Of a stretch of DNA of 44,641 nt, positions 16,334-23,294 are shown in pieces. Origin of the DNA: a virus; IMG/VR virus record IMGVR_UViG_3300010367_000276, positions 1-44,641 of that record; one strand, 5' to 3'. Under the pieces are notes generated by a model. The model was not told the origin of the DNA. It searched no databases and saw only the letters and a program-made list of their open reading frames with translations. Positions within the stretch are counted from its first letter, which is position 1. Each line of letters opens with the position of its first letter. The translations under genes were made by a program, and so were the position numbers.

Positions 16334-17518
16334 ATGAGTTGTCAAGTTTTCTGTAAGAGCCTCGACGGCGACATGTACAAGGCGGGCCGGGACTGGGAAG
16401 AGGACGGCGTGAAGTGCAGCCCGCTCCAGTTCATGGGGATGGAAGCGCAGAAGAACGGCGTCTGGCCGGAGGACGCCGAACTCGACCGCCTGACCGATGC
16501 CCTCGTCGCCAAGTATCAGATCAAGGCGCTCGAGCCGCGCCGCCGCCGCCTCGCCCGCGAGCACGCCGCGCACAAGTGGATCGTCGATACCTACTTCAAG
16601 GAGTACGGCGTCGAGCCGGAAGGCGAACTCTCTCCGACCGTGGAGAAAGCGTTCAGCGTGGTTCCCGCCAACCTGACGCTCTTCCCCTTCTTCTGGGACA
16701 ACATCATCGTCGAGGGCATCCTCCAGGTGCCGATGCTCGACGCGCTGATCGCCGAGACGGTCTCGATCAACTCCGGCACCGCCGTTCACCTCGCCTTGAA
16801 CGAGACGCAGGCCGACCGGACTATGGGGGAGACGGGGGAGTTTGCGACCTTCCAGGAAGTGAACGTGTCTTCGACCGAGAGCACCGTCCGGCTGAAGAAG
16901 TTCGGTGCGCAGATCACGGTCAGTGACGAAGCGCGGCGGCGGCAGCGGCTGCCGGTGTTCGAGCGGTTCTACGCGCGTTTCGGTCGCCAGATCGCCCTCG
17001 ACATCACCGACCTGACCCTCGAGACCCTGATCAACGGCGACACGCAGTGGGGCGGCGCGTCGGGCGCGGCCAGCACCACCCCGACGGTAGCGAGCGGCAG
17101 CCCGACCTACGGCGATTACATCGCCCTCTGGATGTCGTTTACGGCCGGCTACCAGCCGACTGACCTGATTCTCGGCAAGAACGGCATCACGAAGCTGATC
17201 AACATTGCCACCTTCCAGGACCCGCTCTCCGGCTTCAAGTTCCAGGCCGAGGGCAGCTTGCCGATGCCGTTCGGGCTCAACCTGCACCGCTGGGATCAGA
17301 CCCGCTCGACGGCGTGGTCGGCCGGCACCCCCGGCGATTCGACCAAAGCGGTGATGCTGCAGCGGGACCGGGCCGCCGTCCTCTATCAGGAGGGCGGGCT
17401 GGCGACGGAGACGGACCGCGACCCGCGCACGCAGAGCACGGCCGTGGTGACCAGTTGGTATGTGATCCCGGCCATCCTCGACCGGAATGCCGTGCAGGTG
17501 ATGACGGGAGTCGCATAA
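16334..17518 (+). CDS. Major capsid protein (HK97 fold)
   Basis: Three hundred and ninety-four residues. A charged N-terminal arm of about 100 residues is followed by VVPANLTLFPFFWDNIIVEG, RLKKFGAQITVSDEARR, FGRQIALDITDLTLETLING and a conserved C-terminus SWYVIPAILDRNAVQVM, all typical of HK97-type capsid proteins. The arm may be the delta domain cut by the protease. It forms the icosahedral shell. The ATG at 16334 follows the decoration stop by one base. Confidence 0.95.
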   Translation: MSCQVFCKSLDGDMYKAGRDWEEDGVKCSPLQFMGMEAQKNGVWPEDAELDRLTDALVAKYQIKALEPRRRRLAREHAAHKWIVDTYFKEYGVEPEGELSPTVEKAFSVVPANLTLFPFFWDNIIVEGILQVPMLDALIAETVSINSGTAVHLALNETQADRTMGETGEFATFQEVNVSSTESTVRLKKFGAQITVSDEARRRQRLPVFERFYARFGRQIALDITDLTLETLINGDTQWGGASGAASTTPTVASGSPTYGDYIALWMSFTAGYQPTDLILGKNGITKLINIATFQDPLSGFKFQAEGSLPMPFGLNLHRWDQTRSTAWSAGTPGDSTKAVMLQRDRAAVLYQEGGLATETDRDPRTQSTAVVTSWYVIPAILDRNAVQVMTGVA

Positions 17519-17519
17519 A

Positions 17520-18407
17520 ATGCCTATCCCTGCTTATTGGAGTGGGCGGCTCGTCGCCGGCGACCTGAGCCCGGATTTCGCCCTGCCGGCGGGGAGCATC
17601 GCGCAAGGGGGGCTGATCCCGGATAAGATCGGCCTGCCGTTCACGAACAAGACCGGGGGCACGCTGACCGCGGGGACGCTCGTCTACGTTTCCGGCTGGG
17701 ACGCCGGCACGGATCGGCCCTCGGTCACGAAGGCTTCGGCCAGCGCGTTGGGGACTTCTGCGCGCTGGATCGTGCTCGCCGATACGCTGAACAATGCGTC
17801 CGGCACGATCGGCCAGCACCTCTCCCTGACGGCGCAGAACACGAATGCCGCGAACGTCGGCGATCCCGTCTATTTGAACACGACGGCGGGCGCGTTCACC
17901 CTGACCAACCCGCCCGCCGCGCCGGTGATGTACCAGCAGGTGGGCACCGTCCGCACGAAGTCGGCGACGGTGGGCATCGTCGAATTGCGCATCCTCGGCC
18001 AGCCGCTCGAGCAGCCGTTGGAGAAGCCGCAGGGCTTCTTTCCGACGATCGCCACCACCGGCACGACGGAAAGCTCGCCGATTCGCATCGCCCGAGGCGG
18101 CGGTATCCTCGGTATCAACCTGGCTTTCCTGACGGCACTTCCCGTCAACGGCACGAATTATGTCACCTTTGCGGCCAACAACCGTTCGCAAACCAAGCTA
18201 TTAACCCAGGCTGTGGTTGCTAACTCGACGAACACCGGCGGCACGGCCATCACGCAGTACGGAGGGTATCCGCTCACGTTGACGGCGACGGCCGGGGACC
18301 TGCTGGCGGTTGCCAATGATGTCGTGACCGTGTCGGCTACGGTCACAGGTACGCTCGGGGGTGCGCTCGGCCCGGGCAGCGTCTCGCTGGTTTACGCGCC
18401 GAACTAA
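17520..18407 (+). CDS. Capsid-associated beta-rich protein
   Basis: Two hundred and ninety-five residues, one base after the capsid gene. The N-terminal half has a repeated-strand pattern seen in phage decoration proteins (GLPFTNKTGGTLTAGTLVYV, NAANVGDPVYLNTTAGAFTL). The second half adds a separate Thr/Val-rich domain ending VTGTLGGALGPGSVSLVYAP. It is probably a capsid decoration or head fibre. The last stretch is followed at once by the antisense nuclease gene. Confidence 0.6.
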   Translation: MPIPAYWSGRLVAGDLSPDFALPAGSIAQGGLIPDKIGLPFTNKTGGTLTAGTLVYVSGWDAGTDRPSVTKASASALGTSARWIVLADTLNNASGTIGQHLSLTAQNTNAANVGDPVYLNTTAGAFTLTNPPAAPVMYQQVGTVRTKSATVGIVELRILGQPLEQPLEKPQGFFPTIATTGTTESSPIRIARGGGILGINLAFLTALPVNGTNYVTFAANNRSQTKLLTQAVVANSTNTGGTAITQYGGYPLTLTATAGDLLAVANDVVTVSATVTGTLGGALGPGSVSLVYAPN

Positions 18408-18410
18408 GGG

Positions 18411-19271
18411 CTATGGTGCTGGTTCCGAGGGCAAGCGCCCTCTTCGATTCAGTCGATGGAGGCGGGCGATTTGCTCCCGCCGCCATTGCAACTCGGCGGG
18501 CTCGACGCGGCGGGGAGCGAGGCGCTTCTCCTCCTCGATATGTTCGCGAAAAGCGAGAGCGAGCCGCGCTTGCGCACCTTTGATAACCAGATGAGGAAGA
18601 ACGAGCGTCAGAATCTGGCAGGCCGCCGCATTGTGCGAGGCCCAGATATGGGACGGCTTCCAGCGTTCCGGGCAGGCCTGGCGGTCCCTGTTGTCCGTCC
18701 ACGTCACGCCGCCAAAACGCTCGTGTATCCAGTCGATCAAGCGCCGGTCGGTATTCGTAATCGTTATGCGGATCGCATGACCGTCGCTCCGGCGATCGCC
18801 GCGCTTTCGACGGTAGATGCCGATGCAGCCCTCCCCGTCGATGATGGCGGCCATGTAGCCGATCTCGGCAGGCGAAAGGTCTGGAAGCGATGGAAGCGGT
18901 CGAAACAGCTTCGAGGCGCGCTGCGCTTCCACTTCTTGACGGGACAGGTAGACCCCTGTCGGCGTTGCGCCAGCAAGCTTATAGGTTCGCAGCGCGGTGA
19001 ACTTTCCCGCTTTAAGCCTTCTGTTCACCCCGCTCCGCTGAATGCCGATGATCTCTGCCGCTTCGCCAATCGTGATCCAGTCGCCCGACTCCAGTTGGCG
19101 AGCGCTGTCACAAAGATCGGTGACCTGCTGCGCCAGCACGAACATGGCGCGGCGCTCGGGGTCAATGATCGAGATCGCGGTGAGGTGGTTCTTTCTGATT
19201 CGCGTATAGACGCATTGCACGCTCGTGCCCAGGAGGTCCGCCGCTTCACGCACCCTTATCCATTCATCCAT
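18411..19271 (-). CDS. LAGLIDADG homing endonuclease with two N-terminal HTH domains
   Basis: Two hundred and eighty-six residues on the minus strand inside the plus-strand late operon. Residues about 5-50 and 66-115 are two MerR/excisionase-like HTH units (WIRVREAADLLGTSVQCVYT and DWITIGEAAEIIGIQRSGVN). Residues 138-151 (IGYMAAIIDGEGCI) match the LAGLIDADG motif. A single motif implies a homodimer. Antisense placement with almost no spacer on the 3' side is typical of a mobile insertion. Its transcription source is not obvious. Confidence 0.85.
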   Translation of the reverse strand: MDEWIRVREAADLLGTSVQCVYTRIRKNHLTAISIIDPERRAMFVLAQQVTDLCDSARQLESGDWITIGEAAEIIGIQRSGVNRRLKAGKFTALRTYKLAGATPTGVYLSRQEVEAQRASKLFRPLPSLPDLSPAEIGYMAAIIDGEGCIGIYRRKRGDRRSDGHAIRITITNTDRRLIDWIHERFGGVTWTDNRDRQACPERWKPSHIWASHNAAACQILTLVLPHLVIKGAQARLALAFREHIEEEKRLAPRRVEPAELQWRREQIARLHRLNRRGRLPSEPAP

Positions 19272-19325
19272 CTTTCGTCTCCTAGTACAGCATAGCAGAC
19301 AGGCATCAAGGATTACTCAAGTCAA

Positions 19326-19865
19326 ATGCCGCTAACTAATGCAGCGACGGTAGAGCGTGATGGCGGTCTTATCTGGCAACTCTTCCAGCCAGTGGGGATC
19401 ACCGATCAGGCCGGATTAGACACGCTGGTCACCGAGAAGATCGTCGTCGCTGATTACTGGCTGCAGCGCCGCCTCGGCTCGAACTATAATCTTCCCTTCG
19501 CTAGCGCCCAGGCGGTCCAGGCACAAGCGGAATCATACATCACCCTTCATTATCTGGTACCGATCCTCCAGGCGTGCAAGGTCTATGGAACGAACTATCC
19601 GATCTGGAGTGAGGAGAGCGAGAACTATAGCCTGATCGTGCAGCGGGATTGGCGCGAGGAGGCCCTGGCGCTGGTAGACGAATGGATAACTCTAGAGAAT
19701 ATGGCCGGCGGCGGCTTCGCCCTCCCTTATTTTGGCATAACTCAGCCGGTGCCGATCCTCGAGGACGGAACCAACGGGCTCGATCCGCTGATCGTGCTCT
19801 ATGAAGAGGCGCTGGCTCGGGCTCGGGGCTTCTCGAACCTCGACACGGGAACGGTGATCCGCTGA
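19326..19865 (+). CDS. Head-tail connector protein
   Basis: One hundred and seventy-nine residues, first gene after the nuclease insertion. The all-helical pattern and aromatic residues (YWLQRRLGSNYNLPFASAQA; ITLHYLVPILQACKVYG) match phage gp6-like head-tail adaptor proteins that bind under the portal. The assignment rests on fold impression and gene order. It overlaps the next gene by one base. Confidence 0.7.
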   Translation: MPLTNAATVERDGGLIWQLFQPVGITDQAGLDTLVTEKIVVADYWLQRRLGSNYNLPFASAQAVQAQAESYITLHYLVPILQACKVYGTNYPIWSEESENYSLIVQRDWREEALALVDEWITLENMAGGGFALPYFGITQPVPILEDGTNGLDPLIVLYEEALARARGFSNLDTGTVIR

Positions 19866-20275
19866 TGGATGCCCTCGAAGCTGCTGCCCTCTGGGCGCGC
19901 CGGCGGGGCGCCGTCAACGGTCAGGTGCGGCAAACGGTGCGGCACCTGGGCGAGCGAATGCACGCGGTCTCCTTGAAGCACATGGACCGGGATATCTATG
20001 CGAAGCCGGTCGATCGCAGCAGCACCGGGCGCCCGCTGTGGCATCGCACGCGGGATCTGCGTGCGGCCGAGCGACCGGAGTATGCGCCGGATGGCGCCGG
20101 GGTGAAGCTGGTCAACGCCATGACCTATGCCGAGCCGCGCCACGAAGCCGGCAAACCAGGCCGGCGGCTGACGAAAAGGCCAGCGCACTGGCGGGACGAG
20201 ATGCGGGAAGAACTCCGTCAGGAGATTCCCGACGCGCTGCACGCGATGAACCTCCGCATCTTGCGCGGCGGTTAA
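19865..20275 (+). CDS. HK97 gp10-like tail or connector component
   Basis: One hundred and thirty-six residues, TGATG overlap with the previous gene. The pattern of basic helices, then GRPLWHRTRDLRAAERPEYA, AMTYAEPRHEAG and a C-terminal DEMREELRQEIPDALHA, is typical of HK97 gp10-family proteins (tail completion or neck). Gene order between connector and tail tube agrees. Confidence 0.7.
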   Translation: MDALEAAALWARRRGAVNGQVRQTVRHLGERMHAVSLKHMDRDIYAKPVDRSSTGRPLWHRTRDLRAAERPEYAPDGAGVKLVNAMTYAEPRHEAGKPGRRLTKRPAHWRDEMREELRQEIPDALHAMNLRILRGG

Positions 20276-20281
20276 AAGCCG

Positions 20282-20336
20282 GCGGGGAGCTTCGATGCCC
20301 CGCATGGATCGGGCCGGCAGGGAGCCTATGCCCTGC
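20282..20336 (+). repeat. Tandem hairpin repeat with a compensatory base change
   Basis: Two consecutive copies of a GCCGGC-led unit. GCGGGG (20282-20287) pairs with CCCCGC (20298-20303). GCAGGG (20317-20322) pairs with CCCTGC (20331-20336). The third stem base changes G to A and its partner C to T, keeping the pairing. The pair sits in the 79-base gap before a tail gene and may adjust its mRNA stability or translation. Confidence 0.6.
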
Positions 20337-20354
20337 GTGTGAGGGAGGGACGCC

Positions 20355-20828
20355 ATGCCGCGTTTCACCGGCAAGAACGCCGCTTTATACCTGTCTACGG
20401 ACGGTGGGTCTACCTGGGCCTGGATTCCCGACGTCTACGAGATCGTCCTCGAGACGCCGCTCGTCATCTTTACGGCGCGCATCAAAGGGGACGTGATCGC
20501 CCGCCGCGTCCCCTCGCATCTCGGCGAAGCCACGCTGGCCGTCCGCCGGTTCGTGACGGGACTCAGCCAGCTCGCCGCCCGCGCCATCCTCGCTAACAAC
20601 AGCTTCAACGGCTCGCTCGTCTTCGCTGAAGGGCAGCGGCTCTCCTGGGCGATCGTGGGCGCGGATCCCGCGTTCCCCACGGCCGGCGATCCGGCCGGCT
20701 TCACCGGCAACGCCAACATCAAGGCGCAGGGGACTGGCTACGTCGAGCGCGGCCGGTATGGCTTCCCCCGTGACAGAATCGAAGACGACTTCACCATTGC
20801 GGTCGACACGATTCAGAGTATGGTCTAA
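20355..20828 (+). CDS. Tail protein (tail tube family candidate)
   Basis: One hundred and fifty-seven residues with GGAGGGA at proper spacing before the ATG. Beta-rich sequence with Gly-rich turns (STDGGSTWAWIPDVYEIVLE; IEDDFTIAVDTIQSMV). Together with the next gene it fills the major tail protein place between connector and chaperone genes, but which of the two forms the tube is unclear. Confidence 0.6.
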   Translation: MPRFTGKNAALYLSTDGGSTWAWIPDVYEIVLETPLVIFTARIKGDVIARRVPSHLGEATLAVRRFVTGLSQLAARAILANNSFNGSLVFAEGQRLSWAIVGADPAFPTAGDPAGFTGNANIKAQGTGYVERGRYGFPRDRIEDDFTIAVDTIQSMV

Positions 20829-21316
20829 TGAGACGATCCAGCAACCCTGACATGCCCTTCCCCGGCGCAGCCCCGCCGACCGATGCAACCGCCAAGCGCG
20901 GCCTGGTGGTTGGCGCCTTCGCCGAGTGCTACCTGTTCGGCGCGGTCGTCGCCAACCTCTTTGACTGGGAGTTGAAGCCGGTCTGGGACTATGCGAACCT
21001 GACCGCGCACGGCGATTACTGGCAGGTGAACGCCTTCCTCGACGGGGGCTGGACCGCCCGCGCCCGCGGCTATCTGACGCTCCTGGGCGCGACCTACCTC
21101 ACCGCGTCTCTGCAGACGGTTTCCAGCGTAAAAATCCCGCAGAGCCTGACCTTTACTGGCTACACGACGCTCGGCGGCGCGACGACGGGCGCCAACCCGT
21201 TTAAGATCTGGGAAGGCCCCTGCTTCATCAAGGATTTCGCGGCGATGGCGCCGATGGCGCTGTTCGAGCAGGAGATCAACGTGATTGGCAGCGGCAACCC
21301 GACGACTATCGCATGA
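20828..21316 (+). CDS. Probable tail tube protein
   Basis: One hundred and sixty-two residues, overlapping the upstream stop by one base. Beta-strand pattern with FDWELKPVWDYANLTAHGDY and GYLTLLGATYLTASLQTVSS fits a tail-tube beta-sandwich. It lies directly upstream of the frameshifted chaperone, as the major tail protein does in many siphoviruses. No motif is decisive. Confidence 0.6.
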   Translation: MRRSSNPDMPFPGAAPPTDATAKRGLVVGAFAECYLFGAVVANLFDWELKPVWDYANLTAHGDYWQVNAFLDGGWTARARGYLTLLGATYLTASLQTVSSVKIPQSLTFTGYTTLGGATTGANPFKIWEGPCFIKDFAAMAPMALFEQEINVIGSGNPTTIA

Positions 21317-21723
21317 AAACCAAGCGACGTAACCTGGACCGCGAGCGCCTGCGCCAGAAGCCGCGCCTTCGCAAAGAATGGGTCGAGATCGAAGCCGGCG
21401 ACGTCTGTGTGTGGGGCATGAACGCCGCGCAGATGCTCACGCTCGGCGAGCGGATCCAGCGGCCCGCCGGCGACCCCCGCGGCGGCGTCGACACGACCGG
21501 CGCCGGCCTCTGGCTCGTCCTGCTCTGCACGCACCTGGGCGACGAAGAAGACAGCCCGCTGGTCTGGAACGATCAGCAGATCGGCGAGATTGCCGCCCTT
21601 TCCGCCGAAGACTTCCGGGTCCTCTCGGAAGCAGCGCAGAACGTCAATGGACGAGGGACGCGGATCGTCGAGGAGGTGCGGGATTTTACGCCAGCGACCG
21701 GGGCGCCGAAACCCTCGGGCTGA
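21313..21723 (+). CDS. Tail assembly chaperone, short form (G)
   Basis: One hundred and thirty-six residues, ATGA overlap with the tail tube gene. A basic N-terminus leads to WGMNAAQMLTLGERIQRPAG and a helical region with LVLLCTHLGDEEDSPL, typical of the small chaperone that coats the tape measure during tail assembly. The zero-frame protein ends at 21723. A second ORF in the -1 frame continues it; see the long form. Confidence 0.75.
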   Translation: MKTKRRNLDRERLRQKPRLRKEWVEIEAGDVCVWGMNAAQMLTLGERIQRPAGDPRGGVDTTGAGLWLVLLCTHLGDEEDSPLVWNDQQIGEIAALSAEDFRVLSEAAQNVNGRGTRIVEEVRDFTPATGAPKPSG

Positions 21724-21869
21724 CGGTCTTCTGCATCGAGCAACTGCACCGGCTGCCGTCCGAGCTCGAGGAAGTGGCCTACGCCGATCTCATGAACGCG
21801 GCTATCGCGATGAGCATCGTCAGTGAGCGGCGCGACCGGGAAATGCGGCGGCGGTCAGGGGGACTCTGA
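21313..21869 (+). CDS. Tail assembly chaperone, -1 frameshift long form (GT)
   Basis: The frame -1 of the short form stays open to 21869 and encodes a plausible helical extension (TLGLTVFCIEQLHRLPSELE, then EVAYADLMNAAIAMSIVSER). It has no ATG or GTG of its own at the join. Slippage at the TTTT run (21684-21687) would give ...RDFYASDRGAETLG... This copies the lambda G/GT scheme and sits directly before the tape measure, where it is expected. The join is inferred. Confidence 0.7.
21671..21690 (+). promoter_or_regulatory. Programmed -1 frameshift signal
   Basis: The zero-frame codons GAT TTT ACG contain TTTT (21684-21687), so tRNA-Phe can re-pair one base back. AGGAGG at 21671-21676, 8 bases before the TTT codon, is a Shine-Dalgarno-like stimulator of the kind known in dnaX frameshifting. 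No classical X-XXY-YYZ heptamer is present, so efficiency may be low. Confidence 0.5.
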
Positions 21870-22927
21870 TGGCAGTCATCCGGGATATCATTGAGACGGT
21901 GCTCCAGATCACCGGCGGCGCGCAATACGTCGGCCAGATGGCCGCCGCCGCCCGCAGCGCCGGCCTGCTAGCTCAGGCGACCGCCGCCCTCAACGCCACG
22001 CAGGACGTCCTCCTGGGCCTGCTCGGCACCGCCGATCCGCTGCTTGCCGGCCTGATTGTCACCTTCACGGCGCTGGCGGCCGTCATCGGCGTGGTGACCG
22101 CCAGCCTCGTCGCCTTCAGCCGCGAGGCGGAAAAGCTGTTCACGACCGGCGTCATTCTCAAAAACACGGCCTCATCCCTGACCTTGCCCCAGGTGCAGCA
22201 GTTCGCCCAGCAGACCTCCGAATCGACCGGCCTCTCGCGGCCTGGCATCGAGGGGACGGCCGGGCTCCTGGCGCGCACCGGGGTGAATGGAGAACAACTC
22301 CGCTCTCTGCTGGGGACGATCGCCGATACGGCGCGCGGGACGGGGCATAGCTTTGAGGAAGTGGGCCGAGCCATCGAGCACGGCATTCTCGGCCATATGC
22401 GGGGCCTAGCCGAATTCGGGATCGCCCTCCAAGACACAGGCAGCAAAGCCGCGAATCTAGCTTTGATCCAACGGCAGCTTCAGATCCGGTTTGAAGGAGC
22501 GGCGGCAGCGTTCCGCCAGACGCTTCCGGGCGCCCTCGATGCTTTCCAGGCCAGCCTACAACGCTTCCTGTCGGGGCTCGGCGAGCAGTTTGCTCCGGCG
22601 GCCGTTCGCGTCCTCAACATGATCGTCACGGTCATCGATTTTCTCACCAGTCATATCGAGCAACTGGCGGATGCCATCGCCTTCATTCTCGGCGGGCCGC
22701 TCGGGCTCGCATTCCTGCAGGTTGCTCAGGCAGCGGATGCAGGCAGTAATCCGATGGCGCAGGTTGGGCATGGCGGCGACCCGGCGACGGAAGCCACCGC
22801 GCAGCAGATCGCTGATAACACGGCGCGGATGGCCGACGCGGTTGAGCAGCAGGTTCTCGGGGGCAGCGGCGAGGTCGTCAGGCAGAGCTTTGGCTATCTC
22901 CACGCCCGGCTCGCTCTGAACATCTGA
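21869..22927 (+). CDS. Tail tape measure protein (short)
   Basis: Three hundred and fifty-two residues, starting one base into the chaperone stop. Ala/Gln/Leu-rich helices and two hydrophobic segments (LLAGLIVTFTALAAVIGVVT; IVTVIDFLTSHIEQLADAIA) are characteristic of tape measures, which set tail length and exit with DNA. At roughly 0.15 nm per residue, 352 residues predict a tail near 50 nm, which is short for a siphovirus. No lytic domain is seen. Confidence 0.85.
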   Translation: MAVIRDIIETVLQITGGAQYVGQMAAAARSAGLLAQATAALNATQDVLLGLLGTADPLLAGLIVTFTALAAVIGVVTASLVAFSREAEKLFTTGVILKNTASSLTLPQVQQFAQQTSESTGLSRPGIEGTAGLLARTGVNGEQLRSLLGTIADTARGTGHSFEEVGRAIEHGILGHMRGLAEFGIALQDTGSKAANLALIQRQLQIRFEGAAAAFRQTLPGALDAFQASLQRFLSGLGEQFAPAAVRVLNMIVTVIDFLTSHIEQLADAIAFILGGPLGLAFLQVAQAADAGSNPMAQVGHGGDPATEATAQQIADNTARMADAVEQQVLGGSGEVVRQSFGYLHARLALNI

Positions 22928-22933
22928 TCTGTC

Positions 22934-23236
22934 TCAATGATTGAACTCCCGATCGAAACGAGCCGGGTGCATGGCGAGCAGGCAGAAGAAATCATAGATG
23001 ACGATAACGCCTAGGCCCGCATGAGCCAGCCAGGTCATTATCAACACGAAGGCGCCGAGCGCGGGAGAGAGCGCCGCTAAGAGCGTGATCAGCACGAGGC
23101 CAACCGGCCAGGCCGCCAGCGCGACAATCGCGTACATCCGGCCCCACGGGGCACGGCCCAGATAGAACCAGTGGGCTCCGAGCAGCCCAAGAAAGAAGCA
23201 AAGCACCATGGCCGTGTCCTTGCGCCGAAAGTTCAT
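22934..23236 (-). CDS. TM2-domain membrane protein (moron)
   Basis: One hundred residues on the minus strand between the tape measure and the tail hub. The N-terminus KDTAMVLCFFLGLLGAHWFY followed by LGR matches the TM2 domain (charged start, hydrophobic helix, GAHWFYLGR). Three hydrophobic segments follow. AAAGGAG precedes the start. TM2 proteins are of unknown function in bacteria. Opposite orientation and isolation mark it as a moron, possibly expressed in the lysogen. Confidence 0.8.
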   Translation of the reverse strand: MNFRRKDTAMVLCFFLGLLGAHWFYLGRAPWGRMYAIVALAAWPVGLVLITLLAALSPALGAFVLIMTWLAHAGLGVIVIYDFFCLLAMHPARFDREFNH

Positions 23237-23294
23237 CGCAGCAACTCCTTTGCTTTCAGCGTAGCGCTTCTTACAAGCGTGCGTCTACTTTCCT

